Shown: in pieces, positions 16,379 to 25,310 of the stretch
Numbering within the stretch: the stretch's first letter is position 1
Layout of the letters: each line of letters begins with the position of its first letter
DNA from: Thermoplasmata archaeon
GTDB lineage: Archaea > Thermoplasmatota > E2 > DHVEG-1
DNA length: 64,000 bases
Direction of reading: 5' to 3'
NCBI GenBank assembly: GCA_014894395.1
Contig: JADBLO010000039.1
Span: forward strand, 1 to 64,000
Program-made: the position numbers and the translations under genes
The notes under the pieces: model-generated
The model's database searches: none
Seen by the model: the letters and a program-made list of their open reading frames with translations, nothing else
Told to the model about the DNA's origin: nothing

Positions 16379-17578
16379 ATGATGACACAAATTACAAAAC
16401 GAAATGCAAATAAATTTTTGAAAGACGAATATGATGATTTAGTGAAGAACCATCTTGAGTGGAATATCCGCGTTCTTGAGAGCGGATCAAAACCTCATTC
16501 GATTGTCGATGGCAAAGAGGTCATCATGATGTGTTCGAATAACTACCTGAACCTCAGCAATCATCCCCGACTCATTAAAGGAGCAATCGAGGCTGCAAAG
16601 AAGTACGGTGCGGGGTCCGGTTCTGTTCGCGCGATTGCAGGAACCATGCAAATCCACACGGAAGTAGAAAAACGCCTCGCACGATTCAAACGAACGGAAT
16701 CTGCTTTGATTTATCAAACTGGTTTTGCTGTAAATGCTGGTCTGATTCCTCAACTTGTTGGCGATGGAGATATCGTTATCAGCGATAAATTGAACCACGG
16801 TAGTATTATTGATGGTGTCAGACTTTCAAAGGCGGAACGGGCAGTTTATGAACACCGGGATATGAGCGACCTGGAAAAGGTGTTGAAAGATGCTGATAAG
16901 AAATACCGTCGTATCCTCATCATTACCGATGGAGTGTTCAGTATGGATGGGGATATCGCTCCGATGGACAAAATTGTGAAGCTTGCAAGTGAATATGGTG
17001 CAATGACCTACGTGGATGATGCTCATGGCGAAGGAGTCATTGGACCTGATGGTCGCGGAATTGGTGCGCATTTCCATATCGAAGGGAAAATCGATGTGGA
17101 GATGGGGACTTTCAGTAAAGCGTTTGGTGTTGTCGGTGGCCTGATTGCAGGGAGCCAAGACCTTGTGAACTTTGCATATAACAAATCACGGACCTGGTTA
17201 CTTAGTGGTTCGCACCCACCAGCTGTTTCTGGGGCTCAACTTGCTGCAATTGATGTGTTAGAAACAGAACCCGAACATGTGAAACGACTGTGGGATAACA
17301 CGAAGTATTTCAAAAATGAATTGAAATCCTTGGGATTCAACACTGGTGAAAGTGAAACACCAATCACTCCTGTTATTGTTGGAGACTCTGGAAAAGCAAA
17401 AGAGCTAAGCAACCGATTATATGATGAAGGTGTCTTCGCATTACCAATTGTCTTCCCGATGGTTGCGCGAGATAAAGCCCGGATTCGAACAATGATGAAC
17501 GCGGGTCTGACACAGAAGGATTTAGACTTCGCCCTCGATAAATTCGAGAAACTAGGGAGACAATTATCCATTATCTAA
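16379..17578 (+). CDS. kbl: 2-amino-3-ketobutyrate CoA ligase (glycine C-acetyltransferase)
   Basis: A PLP enzyme of the alpha-oxoamine synthase family, about 399 residues. It cleaves 2-amino-3-oxobutyrate with CoA to glycine and acetyl-CoA in threonine breakdown. Visible are YLNLSNHP, YVDDAHGEG with the PLP-binding Asp, and Lys247 in GTFSKAFG. GGAGG sits just before ATG 16379, so the frame from TTG 16352 is too long. The related biotin enzyme (8-amino-7-oxononanoate synthase) is an alternative; no threonine dehydrogenase or biotin gene is nearby to decide. Confidence 0.88.
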   Translation: MMTQITKRNANKFLKDEYDDLVKNHLEWNIRVLESGSKPHSIVDGKEVIMMCSNNYLNLSNHPRLIKGAIEAAKKYGAGSGSVRAIAGTMQIHTEVEKRLARFKRTESALIYQTGFAVNAGLIPQLVGDGDIVISDKLNHGSIIDGVRLSKAERAVYEHRDMSDLEKVLKDADKKYRRILIITDGVFSMDGDIAPMDKIVKLASEYGAMTYVDDAHGEGVIGPDGRGIGAHFHIEGKIDVEMGTFSKAFGVVGGLIAGSQDLVNFAYNKSRTWLLSGSHPPAVSGAQLAAIDVLETEPEHVKRLWDNTKYFKNELKSLGFNTGESETPITPVIVGDSGKAKELSNRLYDEGVFALPIVFPMVARDKARIRTMMNAGLTQKDLDFALDKFEKLGRQLSII

Positions 17579-17586
17579 TCCTATCT

Positions 17587-17620
17587 GAGGGAGAAGGCGT
17601 CATGCTTTTCTCCTCTTTTC
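17587..17620 (+). terminator. Hairpin after kbl
   Basis: GAGGGAGAA (from 17587) pairs with TTCTCCTC (17608-17615) with one bulged G, followed by TTTT. It lies nine bases past the kbl stop. Confidence 0.45.
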
Positions 17621-17634
17621 ACCTTTGCACAAAG

Positions 17635-17646
17635 TATATATAAAAG
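17635..17646 (+). promoter_or_regulatory. TATA box of the proteasome gene
   Basis: TATATATAAAAG ends about 50 bases before the psmB ATG, a strong archaeal TATA element. GGAG lies about ten bases before the start codon. Confidence 0.65.
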
Positions 17647-17697
17647 ATGTGAGATTCGTTATCCAGTGTTTTTCTGGTGTTTACTGGAGAGTAATTT

Positions 17698-18330
17698 ATG
17701 ACAGATGATTTAAAGAAAACTGGTACCACCATTCTTGGTATGGTATGTAAAGACGGTGTTGTTATTGCAACAGAGCGAAGGGCAACCATGGGTACGCTCA
17801 TTGCTCATAAGGCGACAAAGAAACTGTATCAAATTGATAATCATCTCGCGCTTGCAACCGCAGGACTTGTAGGTGATCTCCAGGTTCTTTCTCGATATCT
17901 GAGTGCAGAGGCAAAATTATACAGCCTAAAACGAGATGCGGAAATGTCAGTGCAGAGTGCTGCAACACTCATGTCCAATATCCTGAATTCCCGAAAATTC
18001 TACCCGTATTATGTCCAATTGATTCTTGGCGGGTGGGATTCTGCAGGAGGACATGTGTATTCATTGGATGCAGCTGGCGGTTCTATTCCTGATAAATATA
18101 CCGCCGGTGGCTCTGGGTCACCCTATGCGTTCGGTGTTTTAGAGGATTCATTCCGAGATGATATGACCGTAAATGACGGTATTGATCTTGCTCTCAGGGC
18201 GATTACTGCTGCGATGGGTCGAGATTCAGCCTCAGGAAACGGAGCTGATGTAGCAGTGATCACGGAGAAAGAATTTAAGATGATACCTGAAGAAGAAATC
18301 AAAAAACGTTTACAGAAAATGGGGAAGTAA
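17698..18330 (+). CDS. psmB: Proteasome subunit beta
   Basis: The catalytic subunit of the archaeal 20S proteasome, 210 residues. A nine-residue propeptide (MTDDLKKTG) precedes the nucleophile Thr10 (TTILGMVCKDGVVIATERRA). Lys and Asp partners fall in this typical N-terminal block, and GGSGSPYAFGVLE is the usual later motif. The alpha subunit gene is not in this window. The gene is followed by fttA, an association also seen in other euryarchaea. Confidence 0.96.
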   Translation: MTDDLKKTGTTILGMVCKDGVVIATERRATMGTLIAHKATKKLYQIDNHLALATAGLVGDLQVLSRYLSAEAKLYSLKRDAEMSVQSAATLMSNILNSRKFYPYYVQLILGGWDSAGGHVYSLDAAGGSIPDKYTAGGSGSPYAFGVLEDSFRDDMTVNDGIDLALRAITAAMGRDSASGNGADVAVITEKEFKMIPEEEIKKRLQKMGK

Positions 18331-18411
18331 AAGGTCAGTATTCTCAGAGGAATCTCACCAGATAAAAAAGAATACAAAAGTTCGTTTTACAAGCTTTCAA
18401 AAAGGTAGAAA

Positions 18412-20322
18412 ATGACCGTTGATGATGTTTTAGCAGAAATGCGAGGCAAGATCCGAGGTTCAATACCTGCAAGTGTTGACATCTCTGAAGTAGAATTCGA
18501 AGGGGCGCTTCTTGTTATTTACACCAAGACGCCAGATAAATTTGCCAATAACAAGGATTTAGTTAAAAATATGGCAAAGAGCCTCCAGAAACGGATCGTG
18601 GTTCGCCCTGATCCGACGGTTCTCACCGATATTGATATTGCAGAAAAGAAGATCCGGCAGATTATCCCCAAAGAAGCAGAAATCACGAATATTTATTTTC
18701 AACCTGATGTCGGTGAGGTTACGATTGAGGCGTTGAAGCCTGGTGCTGCGATTGGGCGAGAAGGCCAACTATTGAATGAGATACGCAGGAAGATTAACTG
18801 GGCTCCTAGTATTGTTCGAGCACCACCGATTCAATCAAAAACCGTGCAGGAGATTCGTGGGTATCTCCGTTCAATGAGTGATGAACGGAAAGATATTCTG
18901 CGGAAGATAGGGCGAAAGATCCACCGTGGTGCCTCAACCGGGGAGAAATACGTTCGTATGATCGCCCTTGGTGGGTTCCGAGAGGTTGGCCGATCCTGCG
19001 CTATGTTGCATACCCAGGATAGCAAAGTGTTGATTGACTGTGGTATTGATGTGTCTGCGGAGAATAACGGATCACCGTACATTCATATGCCTGAGGTACT
19101 TCCCTTGGAGAAGATTGATGCGGTCGTGATCACGCACGCGCACCTTGATCACAGTGGGTTAGTTCCTATATTGTACAAATACGGATACGATGGTCCTATC
19201 TATTGCACGCCACCTACCAGAGATCTTATGACGTTGCTGCAGATGGATTACATTAAGGTTGCTGCTGCCGACGGCAAGAAAGTCCCCTACTCCTCTGAAA
19301 ATATTCGTAATGTCATTAAACATTGTATCGTGATGGGCTACGGGGACACGACCGATATCACTCCCGATATTCGACTCACGTTCCATAACGCTGGCCATAT
19401 CCTTGGCTCTTCTATCTGTCATTTCCACATTGGAGATGGATTGTACAACATAGCGTTCTCCGGTGACATTAAGTTTGAACGTACATGGCTGTTCAACCCT
19501 GCGGTAAACCATTTCCCTCGGGCTGAGGCTCTCGTCATTGAATCCACGTATGGAGGACATGATGACTTCCAACCCAGTAGGAAAGAGGCGACGGATCGAC
19601 TGAAGGATATTATCCGTACCTCGATGAAGAAGAAAGGAAAAGTTCTTGTTCCTGTGTTCGCAGTCGGGAGGAGCCAGGAGGTCATGATTGTCCTGGAGAA
19701 TCTCGTGAAAATGAAAGAAATCCCGGAAGTCCCCGTGTACCTTGATGGGATGATCTGGGAGGCTACCGCTATCCATACCGCGTACCCAGAATATTTGAAC
19801 AACAAGCTGAGAACACAGATTTTCCAACAAGGAGATAACCCCTTACTATCTGAGATTTTCAAACGCGTTGATAGCGGTGAGATGCGAGAAAAAATCCTTG
19901 GTGAGAAGGATCCCTGTGTGGTGCTGGCCACGAGCGGTATGATGAACGGTGGCCCGGTTATGGAGTACTTCAAACACTGGTCAGGGGAAAGCAAAAATAC
20001 GTTGGTGTTCGTCGGATATCAGGCGGAGGGCACCATCGGGCGGAGGATTCAGCGAGGCGCAAAGGAAATCCCTATGAATATCGGAGGTAATCTCGTAAGT
20101 CTCCCTGTTGAAATGAATGTGGAGACCTGCGATGGGTTCTCCGGGCATAGTGACCGTAGACAACTCGTGGGTTTCATTAATAACATGTCGCCCCGTCCCG
20201 AACGCGTCGTGTTTGGTCATGGTGAAGAATCAAAATGCCTTGATTTGTCATCGACAATTCATAAACGACTCAACATGAATACCGCAGCCCCCTTGAACCT
20301 TGAGAGCATTCGATTTGTCTAA
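18412..20322 (+). CDS. fttA: FttA/aCPSF1, KH and beta-CASP ribonuclease, transcription terminator
   Basis: A 636-residue metal-dependent endo/5'-exoribonuclease. In archaea this family ends transcription by cutting nascent RNA. Two KH-like RNA-binding domains fill residues 1-145 (GAAIGREGQLLNEIRRKI is the GxxG region). The metallo-beta-lactamase core has THAHLDHSG (His242, His244, Asp246, His247), and the beta-CASP region follows with VFAVGRSQE and GFSGHSDR. The length and order match aCPSF1 orthologues. It follows psmB after 81 bases. Confidence 0.96.
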   Translation: MTVDDVLAEMRGKIRGSIPASVDISEVEFEGALLVIYTKTPDKFANNKDLVKNMAKSLQKRIVVRPDPTVLTDIDIAEKKIRQIIPKEAEITNIYFQPDVGEVTIEALKPGAAIGREGQLLNEIRRKINWAPSIVRAPPIQSKTVQEIRGYLRSMSDERKDILRKIGRKIHRGASTGEKYVRMIALGGFREVGRSCAMLHTQDSKVLIDCGIDVSAENNGSPYIHMPEVLPLEKIDAVVITHAHLDHSGLVPILYKYGYDGPIYCTPPTRDLMTLLQMDYIKVAAADGKKVPYSSENIRNVIKHCIVMGYGDTTDITPDIRLTFHNAGHILGSSICHFHIGDGLYNIAFSGDIKFERTWLFNPAVNHFPRAEALVIESTYGGHDDFQPSRKEATDRLKDIIRTSMKKKGKVLVPVFAVGRSQEVMIVLENLVKMKEIPEVPVYLDGMIWEATAIHTAYPEYLNNKLRTQIFQQGDNPLLSEIFKRVDSGEMREKILGEKDPCVVLATSGMMNGGPVMEYFKHWSGESKNTLVFVGYQAEGTIGRRIQRGAKEIPMNIGGNLVSLPVEMNVETCDGFSGHSDRRQLVGFINNMSPRPERVVFGHGEESKCLDLSSTIHKRLNMNTAAPLNLESIRFV

Positions 20323-20344
20323 AAGAACCGGGATACGCTTTTTT

Positions 20345-21424
20345 TTACAGTAATTGAGCACGCTGACAGACGTAGAGATTCACATTCGTATGAAGAAGAT
20401 ACATCTCTTGGAGGACGTCTGGGTCACTTGGAGCAAAGCTATCCCCGAGTTCAATCGTATAGGCTAACACGCCCTGTGTGCCATACATCCAATCACATGT
20501 GTCCCCGAGCGTCGGGTATAAGTTGATTGATTGAGCGAGGAGGTAGTGATTGATGTTAGAGATGTTTTCCCCAATGGAAACAAAAACAGAGTTGTCCTTT
20601 GTTGGAATTAACGTATACCCCCACGGATAAAGAATTAATTCCCCGTAGGTGTGATACGATATTGAAATCGTGATGTTGTGTGTGTCCACGAACAGTCGAA
20701 TGGCTTGTGTTTCGTTTTCACTAAACGGTCGTTTCCCTCGATACGAATCACTGTTATCAAAGTAACTGGTTGAGCGAAAATATAAGAAAGGCAATAGGAA
20801 TAAACGGAGCCAGCGGTACCCGTAGTTCCTATTCAGGTCGACGCCAAGAGAGGTGATTTCTGTTTGAAATCCAAAGGAACCATGATTTGGTACACGGTTT
20901 TTTCGTGTTCCTGCTTCTACACCATCCGGGTTCACCATGGGGAGGACATAGATTTGGGTGTTGTTGATAGCGTCTTGCACTTCGCCTGCGCTGTTATTCT
21001 CATAATGTTCAATCATATACTGGATGAAATAGATTAAGACTTCATAGCTTGGTTTTTCATTCCCATGATGGGCACCCATAAAGAGTAATTCAGGTTCGTT
21101 TTCCTGTTGATTGACGTTATCGGAGAGTTTCACCATCCAGAGATCTCGGCCCTCGTATGTTTTCCCAATCGAGGTGACTGACACGATATCAGAATGGTTT
21201 GTTGCAAGACCCTGCAGGAGCGCGGTCATTTCATCATAGGTGTGATACAGACCTGGTGGGGTAATAATGGGAAAATGGTTTTGTATGTCTCTCAGGCGTT
21301 GTTCACGAACAGTTTTGAGTGTGAGATCATTTTTTGGTGATATCCACAACGATGCTGTGCTCAGTGATGGAACAACAAGCATTCCTACTAGAATAATACT
21401 GAGAGCAATCGTGCGTTTTCTCAT
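20345..21424 (-). CDS. Secreted zinc carboxypeptidase, family M14
   Basis: A 359-residue exported metallocarboxypeptidase that trims C-terminal residues from peptides outside the cell. Residues 1-24 are a signal peptide. Zinc ligands are His120 and Glu123 (GAHHGNEKPS) and His258 (ISYHTYGELILYPWG). The substrate motif GVDLNRN is at 194-200, and the catalytic Glu is probably Glu325 (YTIELGDSF). All active-site residues are present. It converges on fttA with 22 bases between, and fits the protein-degrading set elsewhere in the window. Confidence 0.92.
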   Translation of the reverse strand: MRKRTIALSIILVGMLVVPSLSTASLWISPKNDLTLKTVREQRLRDIQNHFPIITPPGLYHTYDEMTALLQGLATNHSDIVSVTSIGKTYEGRDLWMVKLSDNVNQQENEPELLFMGAHHGNEKPSYEVLIYFIQYMIEHYENNSAGEVQDAINNTQIYVLPMVNPDGVEAGTRKNRVPNHGSFGFQTEITSLGVDLNRNYGYRWLRLFLLPFLYFRSTSYFDNSDSYRGKRPFSENETQAIRLFVDTHNITISISYHTYGELILYPWGYTLIPTKDNSVFVSIGENISNINHYLLAQSINLYPTLGDTCDWMYGTQGVLAYTIELGDSFAPSDPDVLQEMYLLHTNVNLYVCQRAQLL

Positions 21425-21509
21425 AAATCATCTCCTAATAAAGAGAACGTACCTCTTTATTATTCTTTCTATTCGATAAAGATGGCGGTAATGACAAAAA
21501 ACAGGTAGG

Positions 21510-22700
21510 TTAAACGAGTGTTGCTTCTTTTCGTCCTATGAGGAAGACGGCAAGGTAGGTTGGAACCTCCTGTTCGCCTTCGCTCAGGTGGAAACTCTGA
21601 TCATTCATCTCTAACGATACCGGTCGATGCACTGCAATACGCACAGGGTCATCAGGTAACACGACCGCGTCTCTCAGAGGGTCAAATTCTTTCAAATCAT
21701 CAACTGTGATTTTCACGACCTTTAACCCGGTCTTCCCATGTAGCGAAGATGGCAATCGAATAAGTCGTTTCACATCACAGGTGACCGGCTCATCAGTTTC
21801 CCCTGCACTTAGTGATACCGCGGTTTTTCGGAGAGCGCTATTTAAGAAGAACTTACGAATGGTCTTTGACTGATCAAGCAACCCGGTTTTTATCCGATTC
21901 ACCCGCTCCTCAGATAGCTCCTGCACCAGTCGCTCTGCATCGCGCTGGCTCACCCCATACTCCTGCAATTTTTTCTCTGGATCATCGCTTTTTTTGATTT
22001 CATCAACAAGCTCAATGATCCCCCGACTAATCCTCCCCTTCCACCCATCCTGATCGGGTGTTGGCATCTTCAAGCTTTTCCCACTGGCAAATGAGTAGCT
22101 TCCGTAACTTTTTCTCCCGGTGACTTGTTCATGGAAGATAATGGAATCCTGCAGATCACGCCCCGTGATATAATCAACGATCTCCCGCCGTTCATTGCTA
22201 TCCAAATCAAGAACTGCAGGATCTTTCACATGACAATGATACCCTCGCCCCCCGCTGAAATACAGCTCCATATTTTTTTCTTTGAACCCAAAATCACCAA
22301 GTAAAAACTCCTCAATCAATTTAATAAATTCTTTTTTCACTTCAACAAGTGACTCGACGTATCCCATTTTTTCTGCGTTGGGAAGATGATCAGAATCCAA
22401 ATCGAAGATAAGTTCAGCACCCATCCAGGTTTTCTCCGCCATCTTTGCTGCGTCTGGATGCTGGTAATACGCAGATGAATAGTAGGTATGCTGTGGAACC
22501 CGTTCCGCGAGGAAACTCCAGACCATTTCTCTTTTCTCAAAACCCAGGTGTCGCACCATACCTTTTCCGCCAAAGAACAGAAACGCAAATTCCCTGCGTC
22601 CAAAACGATCCGGGAGTCCTATTTTATTTGATGCGTAATACGTTTGAAACGAGTTTTTCATGAATTCTAATGATCTTTGAGCTGAAGGATCGTCTCCCAT
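21510..22700 (-). CDS. priS: DNA primase small (catalytic) subunit
   Basis: PriS makes the RNA/DNA primers for replication together with PriL. The 396-residue protein shows the active-site acids in LIFDLDSDHL (residues about 98-107), the FSGGRGYHCHV motif, and a later CDVKRLIRLPSSLHGKTGL block typical of the family. ATG 22700 is preferred; a TTG three codons earlier is less likely. It is divergent from cdc6 across only 88 bases. Confidence 0.95.
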   Translation of the reverse strand: MGDDPSAQRSLEFMKNSFQTYYASNKIGLPDRFGRREFAFLFFGGKGMVRHLGFEKREMVWSFLAERVPQHTYYSSAYYQHPDAAKMAEKTWMGAELIFDLDSDHLPNAEKMGYVESLVEVKKEFIKLIEEFLLGDFGFKEKNMELYFSGGRGYHCHVKDPAVLDLDSNERREIVDYITGRDLQDSIIFHEQVTGRKSYGSYSFASGKSLKMPTPDQDGWKGRISRGIIELVDEIKKSDDPEKKLQEYGVSQRDAERLVQELSEERVNRIKTGLLDQSKTIRKFFLNSALRKTAVSLSAGETDEPVTCDVKRLIRLPSSLHGKTGLKVVKITVDDLKEFDPLRDAVVLPDDPVRIAVHRPVSLEMNDQSFHLSEGEQEVPTYLAVFLIGRKEATLV

Positions 22701-22734
22701 GGTGAACAATCAAAATATCATACCGGTGTATAAT

Positions 22735-22758
22735 CTTTATCCACCCGGGGAGATAAAG
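22735..22758. promoter_or_regulatory. 24-bp interrupted palindrome between priS and cdc6
   Basis: CTTTATC (22735-22741) and GATAAAG (22752-22758) are perfect inverted arms around CACCCGGGGA, with a central CCCGGG. It lies midway between two divergent replication genes and could be a shared operator or an initiator-binding site. The G-rich centre is loosely like origin recognition boxes, but the usual longer consensus was not seen. Confidence 0.4.
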
Positions 22759-22788
22759 TTTTATTAATGGTAGACATTACCCTGTGGT

Positions 22789-23967
22789 ATGGGTAGTATT
22801 ATTGAGGATGAACTGTTCTCATCATCCGTGATCAAAGACCTTCATGCGCTTGATTTTGATTACGTTCCCGCGGAGTTGCCTCATAGAACCGAACAACTCA
22901 AAAAACTTGCTCAGATGTTCAAACCACTCCTTACCAATATCGCGCAGAATGTATTCATCGGAGGACCCGTAGGAACAGGGAAAACCGCGATGACGAAGCA
23001 TTTCTGTCAGTCGCTTGTTCAGATCGCACGGAAACAAGGAACGATGATCGAATACATCCATATCAACTGTCGGAAACGGTCCACGGATGCGATGGTTCTT
23101 CTTGGTGTTTTGACGCATTTTGATTCACGGTTCCCTGACCGGGGGTTCTCGGTGCAGGAAATGTTGCAGGTTCTTCGTACGCACCTCCAACGAAAAGAAG
23201 CACAGCTCCTTCTTGTACTTGATGAGGCAGATGCGTTGTTGAAAAAAAGCGGGCCAAATCTTATTTATGATCTCACTCGGTTCAACGATGAAACCATGAA
23301 AACAAGCAATCCCGTATCTGTTATCATGATTTCGCAGAAGGATGTGTTCTCCGAGCTGGACGCCGCAGCACTCAGCACGTTTAAACGGAGTAACGCGGTC
23401 GTCTTGGAGAAATATACCCGTGATGAGCTTTGTGATATCATACGGCAGCGTGTGGGTCTTGCGTTTCACGCAAACACGGTCCTTGGTGAGAGTGTTGATC
23501 TCATCGCTGATATCGCCAGCGAGTTTGGTGATGCACGGTTTTCTATTGAACTGCTATGGACAGCAGGGATGTACGCTGATGAGAAACATGCAAAGCAGGT
23601 GGTGCCTGAACATGTGCGTGCCGCCAAAGCAGAAACCTATTCGGTGGTCACTGAAACGAAGTTGAAGAATCTAGGAAAACATCAATTGCTTACGTTACTA
23701 TCGGTTGCAAAACGACTGCAGAAGGATGGTACTGCGTACGCGAACACTGGTGAAGTGGAGAAAACCTATGCGATCACCTGTGAGGAATATAACGAGGAAA
23801 CTAGGGCGCATACGATGTTTTGGAACTATCTGAAAGATATTGAACAAGCTGGATTTATCCGAGTGAAGCTCTCGGGAAAAGGTCAGCTTGGGACCTCGCA
23901 GCTTATCTCTCTTCCTGATATCCCTGCTGAGGTGTTGCGGTGTAAGTTAGAGGGACTTCTCACATAG
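22789..23967 (+). CDS. cdc6: Orc1/Cdc6 replication initiator
   Basis: An AAA+ protein of 392 residues that binds origins and loads the MCM helicase. Walker A GGPVGTGKT is at 58-66 and Walker B LLLVLDEADAL at 140-150. A sensor-1 region (SNPVSVIMISQKDVF) follows, and a C-terminal winged-helix DNA-binding domain starts near residue 290. It is divergent from priS, so this may lie near a replication origin. Its last 21 bases overlap the 3' end of the glycosylase gene on the other strand. Confidence 0.95.
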   Translation: MGSIIEDELFSSSVIKDLHALDFDYVPAELPHRTEQLKKLAQMFKPLLTNIAQNVFIGGPVGTGKTAMTKHFCQSLVQIARKQGTMIEYIHINCRKRSTDAMVLLGVLTHFDSRFPDRGFSVQEMLQVLRTHLQRKEAQLLLVLDEADALLKKSGPNLIYDLTRFNDETMKTSNPVSVIMISQKDVFSELDAAALSTFKRSNAVVLEKYTRDELCDIIRQRVGLAFHANTVLGESVDLIADIASEFGDARFSIELLWTAGMYADEKHAKQVVPEHVRAAKAETYSVVTETKLKNLGKHQLLTLLSVAKRLQKDGTAYANTGEVEKTYAITCEEYNEETRAHTMFWNYLKDIEQAGFIRVKLSGKGQLGTSQLISLPDIPAEVLRCKLEGLLT

Positions 23968-24648
23968 TCTGGTGAGAGGGCAGGTGTGGCAGTCCGGTTT
24001 TTTTTTCCGGCAGTTGTTTTTTGCGAGTTTTACGAGAAGTGCATGGAGTTCTTTGTATACCGGTACCAGTTCTTTTTTCGGGATTGTGTGTTGAAGCTCG
24101 TTTTCAAAAAAGTACTTGATATCATCGTAAGAATCGTTTAATACTTGAAACGGTACTCTTTTACAGATACGTTTCGTATACGCATCAACTACAAAGGTGG
24201 GATGATTTCCTGCGTATAAGAGTATGGAATCCGCTGTTTCCGGGCCGATCCCCCGCAAGGAAAGTAACTCATGGCGGATCTCTGTTTCATCTCGTGAAAA
24301 AAACTTCTGAAGATCATCTTGATATTTCTTATGTAAATAGGCGGCAAAGAGCTTGAGACGTCGTGCTTTTTGATTGAAGAACCCGGAGGGTTGTATCATG
24401 ATTTTAAGGTTTTCTTCATTTATATGAACGAAGGCGTTAATCGTTAGTGCCTTGTGTTTCTTGAGGTTGTCTAGTGCTTTTTCCACGTTGGCCCAGGCAG
24501 TGTTCTGGGTGAGGATTGCTCCGACTATGATTTCAAACCGTGGGTCGCTCTTCTGTTTTTGATGATATTTTTTATCGACAGGCCACCAGTGCTGATGCCC
24601 AAAATTATCCAACAACAGGTCGTAGATGGTCTTTGGTGAAATCGTCAT
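23947..24648 (-). CDS. Endonuclease III-like DNA glycosylase (HhH-GPD, Fe-S)
   Basis: A 233-residue base-excision repair enzyme. It has the helix-hairpin-helix LRGIGPETADSILLYA, the catalytic Asp in FVVDAYTKR, and a C-terminal four-cysteine Fe-S loop (C-x6-C-x2-C-x5-C in CRKKKPDCHTCPLTRLC). The lysine used by true endonuclease III for its lyase step falls in the hairpin, where this protein has GPE. It therefore looks like a monofunctional glycosylase of the MagIII/alkyl-base type; this is inference from that replacement. Confidence 0.87.
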   Translation of the reverse strand: MTISPKTIYDLLLDNFGHQHWWPVDKKYHQKQKSDPRFEIIVGAILTQNTAWANVEKALDNLKKHKALTINAFVHINEENLKIMIQPSGFFNQKARRLKLFAAYLHKKYQDDLQKFFSRDETEIRHELLSLRGIGPETADSILLYAGNHPTFVVDAYTKRICKRVPFQVLNDSYDDIKYFFENELQHTIPKKELVPVYKELHALLVKLAKNNCRKKKPDCHTCPLTRLCEKSL

Positions 24649-24671
24649 CGCAGCTCTTCCTGTAAAATATT

Positions 24672-25310
24672 TTAAAGGGATTTTTCGACGATACCAAGAA
24701 TCTCTGCTGATTTTTCCATAGCGTTTTGCAGGAGTTCATCCAACTCAGCAGAAACCTTTTGGACATACTCAGCATCGTTGATGGAACAGAGGTTGATTCG
24801 GACATTCAGCATCGCAGCCTGTAACCCTGTTTGTGCCATCAATGCTGAAACCGCTGCGTCGCTAATTGAGTTTTTGTTCCCTTTCTCTGCGACAATTCGT
24901 GCGACATCAAGGATTTGCGTGCATTTTCGTGCTGTCTCTAACGGTACGTCTGCTGCATGTTTAAACGCGTTCTGCATTGCGTGTCGTCTGTGTTCTTTCT
25001 GGTCTTCTGTTTCTTTTGGCATTGTTAGTGCTTTCATGACTTCATTGAATGCTTCTGTGTCCTTGTCAATAAGCTCAGTGAGATGTTTCCTGAGTTCTTC
25101 ACTTCGTTGTAAGATTTCTTTTATCTCGTCTTGTGCTGCTTCGTAGCCTTGTTTTCCTCTTGTGAGGTTGCAGACCATTGATGAAAGCGCAGCGCCCAAC
25201 GCGCCTGATAATGCAGCCACACTCCCACCGCCTGGCGCTGGGCTACTTGACGCAAGTTCATCGAGAAACATTTTTATGTTCATTTTCACTAGTTTCGTCA
25301 TGTTGATCAC
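24672..25310 (-). CDS. Formimidoyl-THF cyclodeaminase / methenyl-THF cyclohydrolase family protein
   Basis: A 212-residue helical protein of the FTCD C-terminal (FchA-like) family. The opening FLDELASSSPAPGGGSVAALSGALGAA contains the conserved PxPGGGSxAA loop. It should release ammonia from 5-formimino-tetrahydrofolate to give methenyl-THF. Its GTG at 25310 overlaps the ftcD stop by four bases; ATG 25301 is an alternative. In animals the two activities are one polypeptide, but here they are two genes in one operon. Confidence 0.87.
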   Translation of the reverse strand: MINMTKLVKMNIKMFLDELASSSPAPGGGSVAALSGALGAALSSMVCNLTRGKQGYEAAQDEIKEILQRSEELRKHLTELIDKDTEAFNEVMKALTMPKETEDQKEHRRHAMQNAFKHAADVPLETARKCTQILDVARIVAEKGNKNSISDAAVSALMAQTGLQAAMLNVRINLCSINDAEYVQKVSAELDELLQNAMEKSAEILGIVEKSL

